Source: Parabacteroides sp.
GTDB lineage: Bacteria > Bacteroidota > Bacteroidia > Bacteroidales > Tannerellaceae
DNA: 48,982 nt
Reading direction: 5' to 3'
Assembly: GCA_022775005.1 (NCBI GenBank)
Contig: JALFJR010000085.1
Coordinates: 1-48,982, forward strand
Part shown: piece after piece, positions 15,091-23,282 of the stretch
Position numbering within the stretch: position 1 is the first letter of the stretch
Layout of the letters: every line of letters starts with the position of its first letter
Translations under genes and position numbers: made by a program
The notes under the pieces: generated by a model
Database searches by the model: none
What the model saw: the letters and a program-made list of their open reading frames with translations, nothing else
Told to the model about the DNA's origin: nothing

Positions 15091-15728
15091 AGGGGATGCG
15101 TCAGGAAGTATTTACACCAGGGTTTCAATCCGCAGCTCTCGCACTTCGGCTTGCGGGCCAAGCAGACGTAGCGCCCATGCAGGATGAGCCAGTGGTGGGC
15201 GATTGGGATCAAGCGCTCCGGGATGTGTTTCACCAGTTCCCGCTCGGTCTCCAAGGGCGTCTTGCTGTTGAGGGTCAAGCCAATCCGGTTGGAGACCCGG
15301 AAGACATGGGTATCGACGGCCATGGCGGGTTTGTCGAACACGACGGAGGCGATGACATTAGCGGTCTTCCGTCCGACACCGGGCAGCTTCTGCAGCTCGT
15401 CCACGTCGGAGGGCACCACGCCCTGGAACTGCTCCACCAAGGTCTTGGCCATGCCGACCAGGTGCTTGGCTTTGTTGTTGGGGTAGGAGACGCTGCGAAT
15501 GTATTCATAAACCGCCTCCGGGGTGCTGGCCGCCAAGACCTCCGGGGTCGGGAAGGCCTCGAAGAGGGCGGGCGTGATCAGGTTGACCCGCTTGTCGGTG
15601 CATTGAGCGGAGAGGATGACGGCGATCAGCAGCTGATAGGGATTCTCGTAGTGCAGCTCCGTCTCGGCCACTGGCACGTTGGCTTGAAACCAGTCGAGCA
15701 CGCCTTTGTATCGTTCTTCTTTTCGCAT
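15087..15728 (-). CDS. nth: Endonuclease III
   Basis: A 213-residue DNA glycosylase/AP lyase that removes oxidised pyrimidines. The start MRKEERYKGVLDW is chosen over a longer frame because it matches the family N-terminus and the promoter. The helix-hairpin-helix LPGVGRKTANVI carries the catalytic lysine, and AMAVDTHVFRVSNRIGL the catalytic aspartate. The C-terminal iron-sulfur loop has the classical C-x6-C-x2-C-x5-C spacing (CLARKPKCESCGLKPWC). The next gene downstream overlaps by 4 bp. Confidence 0.97.
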   Translation of the reverse strand: MRKEERYKGVLDWFQANVPVAETELHYENPYQLLIAVILSAQCTDKRVNLITPALFEAFPTPEVLAASTPEAVYEYIRSVSYPNNKAKHLVGMAKTLVEQFQGVVPSDVDELQKLPGVGRKTANVIASVVFDKPAMAVDTHVFRVSNRIGLTLNSKTPLETERELVKHIPERLIPIAHHWLILHGRYVCLARKPKCESCGLKPWCKYFLTHPL

Positions 15729-15754
15729 GGTATTTTTGTCCGTTTTTAGCGTGC

Positions 15755-15785
15755 GAAAGGTAGGTCTTTTCAGCAAAATATGCAA
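15755..15785 (-). promoter_or_regulatory. Promoter of nth
   Basis: On the minus strand, TTG (15783-15785), a 20-bp spacer and TACCTTTC (15755-15762) give one mismatch to TAnnTTTG. The leader to the start codon is about 26 nt. Confidence 0.5.
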
Positions 15786-15805
15786 GTTTTCGGCTGTCTT
15801 GTCGC

Positions 15806-15832
15806 AAAAAATAGGGCTTCATACCCCTATTT
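15806..15832 (-). terminator. Terminator overlapping the crcB stop codon
   Basis: An 8-bp stem (15809-15816 with 15825-15832) with an 8-nt loop is followed by a T run on the minus strand. The upstream arm contains the crcB stop codon TAG. Confidence 0.7.
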
Positions 15833-16213
15833 CAGCAGGCCGACGCATTGCTTTCCGAGGGCCAATCCCGCGAAGACGGCGATCAACCCCAGTGCGTTGC
15901 TGGCCAGGATATTGAGCAGGGCTAACTTAGCTTCCCCGTTCCGCAAGAGGGCGCTGGTGTCGAGCGAGAAGGAGGAGAAGGTGGTGAAACCGCCAAACAA
16001 TCCGGTAAAGAGAAACGCCCTTGTCTGGACAGAAAAATGAAAGGCCTCTGCCATACTCCAGCAGAAGCCGATGAAAAAGGAGCCGATCACATTGACCGAC
16101 AAAATACCAAAAGGAAAGGAGTGAGGCATCGAATGCTGAACCCACGAGGAAACTCCGAAACGCAAGCCCGATCCGATCGCTCCTCCTACCATTAAAAAGA
16201 AAACCTTCACCAT
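15827..16213 (-). CDS. crcB: Fluoride channel CrcB/FluC
   Basis: A 128-residue four-helix membrane protein that exports fluoride as an inverted dimer. Family motifs are present: GGAIGSGLRF near the N-terminus, NVIGSFFIGF in helix 2, and GLFGGFTTFSSFS, the conserved sodium and fluoride pore segment. The length is normal. The gene lies 71 bp downstream of pheS in the same direction, with a hairpin between them; I see no fluoride riboswitch consensus there. It ends in its own terminator before nth. Confidence 0.95.
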   Translation of the reverse strand: MVKVFFLMVGGAIGSGLRFGVSSWVQHSMPHSFPFGILSVNVIGSFFIGFCWSMAEAFHFSVQTRAFLFTGLFGGFTTFSSFSLDTSALLRNGEAKLALLNILASNALGLIAVFAGLALGKQCVGLLK

Positions 16214-16231
16214 TGTTGGTTTGTGTGTTTT

Positions 16232-16258
16232 TCCCCGGACTGGGTTAGAGTCCGGGGA
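16232..16258 (-). terminator. Hairpin between pheS and crcB
   Basis: A perfect 10-bp GC-rich stem (16232-16241 with 16249-16258) with a 7-nt loop lies 26 nt after pheS. There is no T run on the minus strand, so it may be an attenuating or mRNA-stabilising structure rather than a strong terminator. Confidence 0.55.
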
Positions 16259-16284
16259 GATGGTAAATGATTTAGGTTTTCAAT

Positions 16285-17304
16285 TTAATTGGCAGACTCA
16301 AACTGCCTCAGGAAACGGATGTCATTTTCTGAGAACATGCGTAAGTCTTTTACTTGGTATTTCAAATTGGTGATACGCTCGATACCCATTCCCAATGCGT
16401 AGCCGGAATAAACTTTGCTGTCAATTCCGCAATTCTCTAACACATTCGGATCGACCATTCCGCAACCGAGGATCTCTACCCAACCGGTTCCTTTGCAGAA
16501 GGGGCATCCCTTGCCTCCGCAGATGTTGCACGAGATGTCCATCTCAGCGGATGGCTCCGTGAACGGGAAGTAAGAGGGGCGCAAGCGAATTTTTGTCTCC
16601 GGGCTGAACATCTCCTTGGCAAAGAAGAGCAAGGCCTGTTTCAGATCGGCGAAAGAGACGTTCTTATCGACGTAGAGCGCCTCCACCTGGTGGAAGAAGC
16701 AGTGCGCACGATAGGAGATGGCCTCGTTTCGATAGACACGTCCCGGACAGATGATGCGGATGGGGGGCTGTTGCTTTTCCATCACACGGGTCTGTACGGA
16801 TGAGGTATGTGTGCGAAGCAATACATCGGGGTTATGCTGGATGAAGAAGGTGTCCTGCATATCACGTGCGGGATGATCCTCGGCGAAGTTCAAGGAGGAG
16901 AAGACATGCCAATCGTCCTCGATCTCGGGGCCCTCAGCGATGCTGAATCCTAACCGACCAAATATATCGCAAATTTCTTTCTTGACAAGTGATAAGGGGT
17001 GACGAGTGCCCAACTCGATGGGATAAGCTGTACGGGTTAAATCAAGGTCATCGTTGATTGTCTGTACGTTCTCGAAGCTCGCTTTCAGTTCGTTGATTCG
17101 GTTTTGGGTAGTCTCCTTCAATTGGTTCAGGTATTTACCTACTTCCCGTTTTTGATCTGCCGCTACATTTCGGAAATCATTCATCAACGCAGAGATCTCG
17201 CCTTTCTTGCTGAGATACTTGATGCGCAAAGCTTCTAATTCCTCGGCATTCGCCGCTTTCATTTGCTCTACCTCTTGCAGTAGTGCGTTAATTTTGTCGA
17301 GCAT
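16285..17304 (-). CDS. pheS: Phenylalanine-tRNA ligase, alpha subunit
   Basis: A 339-residue class II aminoacyl-tRNA synthetase subunit that charges tRNA-Phe together with PheT (not in this window). The N-terminal 100 residues form the coiled-coil tRNA-binding arm (KINALLQEVEQMKAAN). Catalytic motif 2 surrounds RPSYFPFTEPSAEMD, and motif 3 is ALGMGIERI near the C-terminus. A Cys cluster (CNICGGKGCPFC) sits in the catalytic domain, as in other bacterial PheS of this type. The gene has a consensus promoter 28 bp upstream. Confidence 0.97.
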   Translation of the reverse strand: MLDKINALLQEVEQMKAANAEELEALRIKYLSKKGEISALMNDFRNVAADQKREVGKYLNQLKETTQNRINELKASFENVQTINDDLDLTRTAYPIELGTRHPLSLVKKEICDIFGRLGFSIAEGPEIEDDWHVFSSLNFAEDHPARDMQDTFFIQHNPDVLLRTHTSSVQTRVMEKQQPPIRIICPGRVYRNEAISYRAHCFFHQVEALYVDKNVSFADLKQALLFFAKEMFSPETKIRLRPSYFPFTEPSAEMDISCNICGGKGCPFCKGTGWVEILGCGMVDPNVLENCGIDSKVYSGYALGMGIERITNLKYQVKDLRMFSENDIRFLRQFESAN

Positions 17305-17331
17305 TTCTAATCAACTTTGTATTTAGTGTTG

Positions 17332-17361
17332 CAAAAGTACGTTTTCTTTTGGATATGGCAA
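17332..17361 (-). promoter_or_regulatory. Promoter of pheS
   Basis: Minus-strand TTG (17359-17361), a 19-bp spacer and TACTTTTG (17332-17339), an exact -7 match. Confidence 0.7.
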
Positions 17362-17406
17362 GGCTTTCTTATGGAAATTTGTAAAAATTTCCATCGATAA
17401 ACCAAA

Positions 17407-17448
17407 ACTTCCGAACCATCCCTCACGGAAGAGGGAAAGCCCGGAAGT
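17407..17448 (-). terminator. Terminator of the DUF1080-like lipoprotein gene
   Basis: The outer stem pairs 17407-17413 with 17442-17448 and the inner stem CCCTC (17420-17424) with GAGGG (17431-17435). On the minus strand it is followed by TTTTGG. It lies 26 nt after the stop codon. Confidence 0.65.
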
Positions 17449-17473
17449 AAATGGATGAAAGAGGGAGTTGCCC

Positions 17474-18913
17474 TTATTTCTTTCCGAAATGGTTGTAATC
17501 GACTGCCTGACGTTCGCGACGTACGCTCATCGTGGGGAACCACAGGTCGGCCGGGGTCAAGCCACAGGTCTGGATAGCCTCGATGGCATATTCCAGCTTG
17601 CCGAAGTTGGCATCGACATTGTTCGTGCCAAAGGTGAACTTCAAGCCCCGATCTTTCGCCATCTGGATGATCTTGAAGCTGGGAATCTTGTAGCGGGGGT
17701 TGATCTCTAAGGCGATGTGATTTTGCTCCATGACGTCGAGCACCTTGTTGATGCGCTCATCGGTCCAGTATTTGTCGTAGTCGGCCTGCATATCCTCGGG
17801 GATGTAGGTCGGGTTGGCATAGATGTCGGCCGGCTCGTTGGTCAGGATCTTCACGGTCTGATCCACGATCAAGTCCATGTATTGCTCTTTGCTGCGTCCG
17901 TCGTAATAGACCTCCTCGGCCCGATAGATACGGCTGATGCGTCCCTTATCGACAATCGTCATGCCATCGGTGAAAAGGTAGTCGAAGATGCCGAGCGCCT
18001 CCGGAGAGAACTGCGTGATCCAGCGACGGCCCTCACCCTGCACACCGAACAGGAAGGGGTGGTTCTTCACCTCATTGTGATAGTCATACACCTCTTGGTC
18101 GTTGGCCAGCATACGGCCCACACCGCCCTCGCCCGCGTTGGGGGCGACACCATAATTAATACCGTAGTTCATGGAGAGGCCATGCGCTTGCTCCTTGGTG
18201 AGGCCGCCCTTCAGGTGCACGTGCCAGTCGATCACCGGGAAGTCTTGCTGTTGCAAGCGGATGATGGCATCGTTTTGCTCGTCGATGGCGGGCAACGTGT
18301 CGTTCGGATTCGTGGCATCAGCGGGCAACGCTGTGACGTGTAGGTTCTTGAAGGCGGTCTTACCAGTTTTGCCCACTAAGGCAAATGCGCCCTTGCTCAG
18401 CAGCTGATCGGCATGCTCTGACGAGCGGTAAGGCGCAGCGGGCTCCGTGTAGCAAACCACATCTACCCCGTTGATGCTAACTGAGATGTTCTTGCCCCGC
18501 ACGGCCATCTCGAAGTCGAACCAAGCCGTGTCGGTCGCCAACGAGCGATAGAGGTTGCGCACGTGGCTCAAGCTGCCCGTCTTCGTGGAGCCGTCGATCG
18601 CCCCATTGTGAAACAAGAGCTCGTAGCCTCCCTTGCCCGCTTGGGTATGGAAGAGCAGTGCCGAAGTGGCTCCCGGCTCGGTGTAAGCCTGTCCGCTCAA
18701 CGTGAAATTGGTGTAATCGCCCTTGGCTAGCAGGGTGTCGCCAGCCAGTACGCTGACCTCCTCACCCGTGACGGTTGAGCCCTTTGCGCTGTCTTTCCAG
18801 CTGTCTAACGAACCGGTTTTTCCCTCCGATCCTCCGCAGGCCGTGAAGGCGCTGACGAGCAGGCCCAACGCCAATCCATAGAGCGGAGCCTTGATGTAAG
18901 CAGAATGTTGCAT
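17474..18913 (-). CDS. Lipoprotein with DUF1080-like and PHP/amidohydrolase-like domains
   Basis: A 479-residue protein with a signal peptide ending in a lipobox-like SAFTACGG. Residues about 50-195 look like a concanavalin-type DUF1080 (3-keto-disaccharide hydrolase/LamG-like) fold, with FHNGAIDGS and WFDFEMAVRGKNISVSINGVDV. From about residue 225 the sequence FPVIDWHVHLKGGLT supplies an HxH metal-binding motif at the start of a TIM-barrel metallohydrolase resembling PHP or amidohydrolase families; NHIALEINPRY and KFTFGTNNVDANF are later strands. It probably acts on a sugar or phosphate ester at the cell surface, but the substrate is not known. The promoter at 18951-18982 is a full consensus. 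The domain assignment is by pattern only. Confidence 0.75.
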   Translation of the reverse strand: MQHSAYIKAPLYGLALGLLVSAFTACGGSEGKTGSLDSWKDSAKGSTVTGEEVSVLAGDTLLAKGDYTNFTLSGQAYTEPGATSALLFHTQAGKGGYELLFHNGAIDGSTKTGSLSHVRNLYRSLATDTAWFDFEMAVRGKNISVSINGVDVVCYTEPAAPYRSSEHADQLLSKGAFALVGKTGKTAFKNLHVTALPADATNPNDTLPAIDEQNDAIIRLQQQDFPVIDWHVHLKGGLTKEQAHGLSMNYGINYGVAPNAGEGGVGRMLANDQEVYDYHNEVKNHPFLFGVQGEGRRWITQFSPEALGIFDYLFTDGMTIVDKGRISRIYRAEEVYYDGRSKEQYMDLIVDQTVKILTNEPADIYANPTYIPEDMQADYDKYWTDERINKVLDVMEQNHIALEINPRYKIPSFKIIQMAKDRGLKFTFGTNNVDANFGKLEYAIEAIQTCGLTPADLWFPTMSVRRERQAVDYNHFGKK

Positions 18914-18950
18914 GTGTATCGTTTTTTAATGATTATTCCATTCCTGACCG

Positions 18951-18982
18951 CAAAACTACACACAATTTTAGGAATCCACAAA
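18951..18982 (-). promoter_or_regulatory. Promoter of the DUF1080-like lipoprotein gene
   Basis: Minus-strand TTTG (18979-18982), a 20-bp spacer and TAGTTTTG (18951-18958). Confidence 0.7.
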
Positions 18983-19020
18983 GGATTTCATGGGTTTTAC
19001 AGCAGCTCTTTTTGCGGCGA

Positions 19021-19566
19021 TTACCCCTTGATGGATTTACCCATCTCATACGCCCCCTGTAAAGCGGAGTGGCCAGCGATGTCACCTCCATCTGTCACGC
19101 CACCTGCAAAGACGCTTCCTGCCAAATGGGTCTTGGGATAGCAGGCAATCCAGCCCCCCAATCCGTTGATCGCTCGCAGCGGTACTTCTGGCTCATTTTC
19201 AGCAGCAGCCGTCAGTATATAGATGTCACGGAAATGATAGTCCGATTCATAGAGTGCGTTGGCCCGGTCGAGCAGGGTTTTCATTTGGCCGCTCATCTCA
19301 TAATAATAGATCGGTGTGGCAAAGGCAATCACCTCTGCGTCGTGCATCTGCTGGATGATGGGGATCATGTCGTCCTTGATGGCGCAGGTTTTAAGCGTAT
19401 GGCAGGCTAAACATCCCCTACAAAAATGGATCTCTTTGCCTTTGAGTGAGATCTTCTCCACCTCGTGACCCGCCTCGGTCGCTCCCATCAGGAAGGCATC
19501 CGCCAAAGCCTCTGAATTACTTTTCACATGTAAACTCGTTGAGATTACCAATACTTTCTTGCTCAT
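19021..19566 (-). CDS. Flavodoxin-family NAD(P)H-dependent FMN reductase
   Basis: A 181-residue flavodoxin-fold protein of the NADPH-dependent FMN reductase/iron-sulfur flavoprotein type. It opens KKVLVISTSLHVKSNSEALA, the phosphate-binding loop for FMN. The segment CRGCLACHTLKTCAIKDDM carries cysteines in the position of the iron-sulfur flavoprotein cluster, and ATPIYYYEMSGQMKTLLDR is the second FMN-binding loop. The length is normal. It probably reduces quinones or flavins in the cytoplasm; the electron partner is unknown. It stands alone between two minus-strand genes. Confidence 0.85.
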   Translation of the reverse strand: MSKKVLVISTSLHVKSNSEALADAFLMGATEAGHEVEKISLKGKEIHFCRGCLACHTLKTCAIKDDMIPIIQQMHDAEVIAFATPIYYYEMSGQMKTLLDRANALYESDYHFRDIYILTAAAENEPEVPLRAINGLGGWIACYPKTHLAGSVFAGGVTDGGDIAGHSALQGAYEMGKSIKG

Positions 19567-19607
19567 CTTTCTTGCTGTTTGATTTCGGGTGCAATATTAC
19601 GATGAAT

Positions 19608-19638
19608 TAAAAAAAGAGACGTAGCACGCTACGTCTCT
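19608..19638 (-). terminator. Rho-independent terminator of the TIM-barrel isomerase gene
   Basis: An 11-bp perfect stem (19615-19625 with 19628-19638) with a 2-nt loop precedes a run of seven or more T on the minus strand. The arms AGAGACGTAGC belong to the palindrome family also seen at 12251 and 42639. Confidence 0.85.
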
Positions 19639-19665
19639 ACAATTATTTATGATGCGATTGGAGGA

Positions 19666-20706
19666 TTACCAAACGTAGTCTTGAGAAGCGAGGAACTGTG
19701 CGCTCTTCTCTACGCCCTCGAACTGCTTGCGGCCCTTCGGATCGCTCTCCAACTCTACGAAGAAGTGCTTGATGCCGACGGCTTTTGCACGAGTGAAGAT
19801 GTTCTTCCAGTTCATCATACCGCTGTCGCCAATGATCCAACGATCTTTGATGTGCAACAGTTTGATGCGATCAGAGTGCTCGGTGATCCACTCGCAAGGA
19901 TCTTGATCACCAATCATACACCAGTAAACATCCAACTGGAAGCATACCAACTCAGGATCGGTGTTGTCCATGTAGAGCTGCTCGTACATCGTGCCCGGAG
20001 CGTTGCGACGCATCATGCCGTTGATCATCTCGTCGGTCGGCTTCATCTGCGGGAAGCGCTTCTTCATCATCTCGATGATCTCCTCCCGCTTCTCCTTGAT
20101 CTGCTCGGGAGTAGCCAACTTGGTGAACTCGTTGTTGTGGTTGTGATAACCGAACTGGATGCCAGCCTCTTTACAGATCTTACCAGCCAAGTTGAAGCGA
20201 TCGCAAGCCTGCTTAACCTCGTCGATGGTAGCGCACTGCGGCATGCTGGGATCTACGATATAGGTACAGCCTAACGTTACGTGATCCTCTACGGTCTTCT
20301 TCCAAGCCTCCGTGAACTCAGCCTCCGGAGTCTTGTACTGTGAAGGTGTGCCCAGGTGAGCGGACAGGATGTTCAAGCCCAGGTCGTCGCACAGCTTCTT
20401 GTAATCAGCGGGTGCATAACCCTCGTCGCCGTCGCCATAACCTGCGTGGATGCGGCCGTTGTTATAGCCAGCGAGCTCCAAGTCGGTATAGCCGAAGGAT
20501 TTCACCTTAGCCAAGCCACCAGGTACGTCCGCTGCCAACTCAGCACCTAATGAATAGGTTTGCAAACCGATAAACTCTTTGGGTGCAGGAGCTGCTGCCT
20601 CTGCTGCTTTGTTCTCGTTGCCTCCCGCACAAGAGATGAGTGAGGGAAGGCTCATACCGCCCAATGTGAGGGCGGAGGTCTTAAGGAAATTTCTTCTTGA
20701 GATCAT
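19666..20706 (-). CDS. Tat-exported sugar phosphate isomerase/epimerase-like protein
   Basis: A 346-residue xylose-isomerase-like TIM barrel. It opens with a twin-arginine signal, MISRRNFLKTSALTLGG, followed by a lipobox-like LISCAGG, so it is folded before export and may be a lipoprotein. Barrel signatures include YTDLELAGYN, LNILSAHLG, IQFGYHNHNNEF (metal-binding His/Asn) and CFQLDVYWCMIG, ending with KHFFVELESDP, all typical of sugar isomerases/epimerases secreted by Bacteroidetes. The substrate is unknown. It has a strong terminator. Confidence 0.9.
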   Translation of the reverse strand: MISRRNFLKTSALTLGGMSLPSLISCAGGNENKAAEAAAPAPKEFIGLQTYSLGAELAADVPGGLAKVKSFGYTDLELAGYNNGRIHAGYGDGDEGYAPADYKKLCDDLGLNILSAHLGTPSQYKTPEAEFTEAWKKTVEDHVTLGCTYIVDPSMPQCATIDEVKQACDRFNLAGKICKEAGIQFGYHNHNNEFTKLATPEQIKEKREEIIEMMKKRFPQMKPTDEMINGMMRRNAPGTMYEQLYMDNTDPELVCFQLDVYWCMIGDQDPCEWITEHSDRIKLLHIKDRWIIGDSGMMNWKNIFTRAKAVGIKHFFVELESDPKGRKQFEGVEKSAQFLASQDYVW

Positions 20707-20809
20707 TTAAAACACGAATTAAGAAAATGAATAATGTTTTGTGTCATTTTTCGACACGCAAAAATACTTTACTTGTGTGAATTTGCCAACGATTTTTTGC
20801 TTTTATCTT

Positions 20810-20817
20810 ATCTTTGC
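20810..20817 (+). promoter_or_regulatory. -7 element of the acyltransferase gene
   Basis: TATCTTTG matches TAnnTTTG. A TTTG at 20783-20786 is a possible -33 with a slightly long 23-bp spacer. It lies 37 bp upstream of the chosen start. Confidence 0.55.
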
Positions 20818-20854
20818 TCCAATAATTATTGCATTCTATAAAACAATATGTACC

Positions 20855-21871
20855 ATGAACAAGATTCGTTCCTACGATTTAGACAATCTGAAAGTGTTTT
20901 TGACGGTGATGGTGATCTTCCACCATGCGGGGCAGGCGTATGGCAACGGAGGCGATTGGCCCTATCATCCCTCTAACCCTGCGGAGTATATGCCGGAGAT
21001 TTGGCGTTTCTTCTCGACCAATGCCGCCTATCTGATGGGACTTTTCTTTTTGATCTCGGGTTACTTTGTGCCGATCAGCTTCGATAAGCAGGGCTTCGCT
21101 ACTTTCATGCAGAAAAAGTTGGTGCGTTTGGGTATTCCTTTGGTGATCGTGACCGTTTTGCTTACGCTGATGGTAGGGCAATTAGAGATGGGAACGATGT
21201 GGTATGTCGAGATGTTGCTTTGCTTCTGCTTGGCCTATGGCCTGATCCGCTGTTGTGGGGTGCGATTTGCGGAAACTTCCCGGTTCTCTTGGTCGCTCGG
21301 GACGTTAGTGGGCATCGCCTTGGTGATGGGCGTAGGCTCTCATTGTATTCGGCAGTTCAGTCCGCAGGATCATTGGATCTGGGTGCTTTGGGTGATCCAT
21401 CTGGAACCTGCCCATTTGCTGCAATATGTGATGATGTTTAGCTTGGGTGTCTTGCTTTCTCGTTGGAAAGGATTGGAACCGCTGACGGATCGGACGGGAG
21501 CGGTCTCTTTGGGCATTGGCTTGGTGTTTGTCCTATTGAACTGGATCCGGACGGGAGCTATGCATGAGTTCATTCAATCCTACTTCGGTCTCTTTGAGTC
21601 TTTCCTTTGTCTCTTTTTGAGCGTAGGGATGTTGTGGCTGTTCCGAAAGGTGGCACATGGCTCGAATGGCTTCCTGCGTTGGTGCTCGGGGCAGGCCTAT
21701 GGGGCCTACGTGTTCCATCTGTTCATCCTGGTGGCACTTCAGCAGCTGATGGACAGCCTCGTGTTGGATGTGCACGCCAAGTTTCTGCTGCTCGGTCTTT
21801 TGGCTACGCTCTTGTCGTTCGGCTTCACTTGGCTGCTGAAATTGTTGCCGGGTGTGAAACGGGTGTTGTAA
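20855..21871 (+). CDS. Acyltransferase 3 family membrane protein
   Basis: A 338-residue integral membrane O-acyltransferase with about ten hydrophobic segments. The start MNKIRSYDLDNLKVFL is preferred because the promoter lies inside the longer frame. The family motif is the N-terminal YDLDNLKVFLTVMVIFHHAG, with the conserved histidine in the first helix. Family members transfer acetyl or succinyl groups to glycans, lipids or peptidoglycan; the acceptor here cannot be told. The MATE gene starts 22 bp downstream on the same strand, but with its own -7-like sequence. Confidence 0.85.
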   Translation: MNKIRSYDLDNLKVFLTVMVIFHHAGQAYGNGGDWPYHPSNPAEYMPEIWRFFSTNAAYLMGLFFLISGYFVPISFDKQGFATFMQKKLVRLGIPLVIVTVLLTLMVGQLEMGTMWYVEMLLCFCLAYGLIRCCGVRFAETSRFSWSLGTLVGIALVMGVGSHCIRQFSPQDHWIWVLWVIHLEPAHLLQYVMMFSLGVLLSRWKGLEPLTDRTGAVSLGIGLVFVLLNWIRTGAMHEFIQSYFGLFESFLCLFLSVGMLWLFRKVAHGSNGFLRWCSGQAYGAYVFHLFILVALQQLMDSLVLDVHAKFLLLGLLATLLSFGFTWLLKLLPGVKRVL

Positions 21872-21893
21872 TAAAAAGTGCTACCTTCGCGGC

Positions 21894-23258
21894 ATGGCAA
21901 AACAACATGATACTTTGACCTTGGGTACCGATCCGATAGGACGGTTGCTGACCCAATATGCGATCCCGGCAATCATTGCCATGACCGCCTCCTCCTTGTA
22001 TAATATGGCCGATAGCATCTTCATCGGGCAAGGTGTGGGTGCTTTGGCGATCTCTGGCTTGGCGCTGACCTTCCCGTTGATGAACTTGGCTGCGGCTTTT
22101 GGCTCGTTGGTAGGTGTGGGTGCCTCGACGTTGGTAGCGATGAAGTTAGGGCAGAAGGATTATGCCGGTGCGAACCATGTGCTGGGCAACGTGCTTGTGC
22201 TGAACGTGATCTTGGGTGTGCTCTTCATGGCGGTCTTTTTGCTTTTTCTCGATCCGGTGTTGATCTTCTTCGGTGGTAGTGAGCAGACGATTCCCTATGC
22301 CAAAGATTATATGCGGATCATTCTCTATGGCAATGTAATCACGCACATGTATTTGGGTCTGAATGCCGTGTTGCGCTCGTCGGGATTCCCTCGGATGGCG
22401 ATGTACACGACCCTGCTTTCGGTGGTGGTCAACTGTGTGCTCAATCCGATTTTCATCTTCGCTTGGGGCTGGGGCATCCAGGGTGCGGCATGGGCGACGG
22501 TCATCTCGCAGTCCATCTCGTTGGCGTTTCAGGTGGTTCACTTTGCGAAGCCAGAGAGTTTGCTCCATTTCCAAAAGGGCATCTGTCGCCTGAAGGCGGA
22601 GGTGGTGAAGGGGATTCTCTCGATCGGTCTTTCTCCTTTCCTGATGAATCTCTGTTCTTGCCTGATTGTCATCTTGATTAATCGCGGTTTGAAGGAGTAT
22701 GGCGGGGATATGGCAATTGGTGCGTATGGCATCGTGAATCGTATCGCTTTCCTGTTTGTGATGATTATCTTGGGCTTCAACCAAGGTATGCAGCCAATTG
22801 CGGGCTATAACTATGGCGCCCGGTTGCTGCCTCGTGTGTTGGAGGTGACCCGTCTGACGACCTATTGCGGAGTCTGTGTGGCTACGTTGGGCTTCGTGCT
22901 TTGCGAGGGCATTCCGGAGTGGATCGTGCGGATGTTTACGACGGATGCTGAATTGATAGAGAAGTCGGTCTATGGTCTGCGCATCGTCTTTGCGGTCTTT
23001 CCCTTGGTGGGTTTCCAGATGGTGGCGACCAACTTCTTCCTCTCCATTGGTATGTCGAAGAAGGCAATTTTCCTCTCCTTGACCCGTCAGATGCTTTTCT
23101 TGGTACCCAGTTTGTTGATCTTGCCCCCGTTGTTGGGCACATTGGGTGTATGGCTCAGTATGCCGATTGCCGATTTGGTGGCTTCGGTGGTGACCGCTTT
23201 TATGCTGCGCTATCAGTTTAGATTAATGAGGAATGCGGATTTAGGAGTGAGGAATTAG
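21894..23258 (+). CDS. MATE family efflux transporter
   Basis: A 454-residue, 12-helix multidrug and toxin extrusion transporter. It opens TDPIGRLLTQYAIPAIIAMT, followed by SLYNMADSIFIGQGVG, which is the diagnostic N-terminal half. The second half repeats the pattern at GIVNRIAFLFVMIILGFNQGMQPIAGYNYG. Such proteins export cationic drugs or metabolites in exchange for sodium or protons; the substrate is unknown. The gene is 24 bp upstream of aguA and may be transcribed with it. That would be compatible with, but does not show, a polyamine-related role. Confidence 0.93.
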   Translation: MAKQHDTLTLGTDPIGRLLTQYAIPAIIAMTASSLYNMADSIFIGQGVGALAISGLALTFPLMNLAAAFGSLVGVGASTLVAMKLGQKDYAGANHVLGNVLVLNVILGVLFMAVFLLFLDPVLIFFGGSEQTIPYAKDYMRIILYGNVITHMYLGLNAVLRSSGFPRMAMYTTLLSVVVNCVLNPIFIFAWGWGIQGAAWATVISQSISLAFQVVHFAKPESLLHFQKGICRLKAEVVKGILSIGLSPFLMNLCSCLIVILINRGLKEYGGDMAIGAYGIVNRIAFLFVMIILGFNQGMQPIAGYNYGARLLPRVLEVTRLTTYCGVCVATLGFVLCEGIPEWIVRMFTTDAELIEKSVYGLRIVFAVFPLVGFQMVATNFFLSIGMSKKAIFLSLTRQMLFLVPSLLILPPLLGTLGVWLSMPIADLVASVVTAFMLRYQFRLMRNADLGVRN

Positions 23259-23282
23259 AAATTAGGATTTATTATTTTGACA

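Noticed and set aside
16214-16284. Fluoride riboswitch upstream of crcB
   Set aside because: Only a simple GC-rich hairpin is seen; the conserved pseudoknot and loop bases of the crcB motif are not recognisable.
17307-17543. 78-codon minus-strand frame between pheS and the DUF1080-like gene
   Set aside because: It overlaps the pheS promoter, a terminator hairpin and the end of a real gene; no family pattern.
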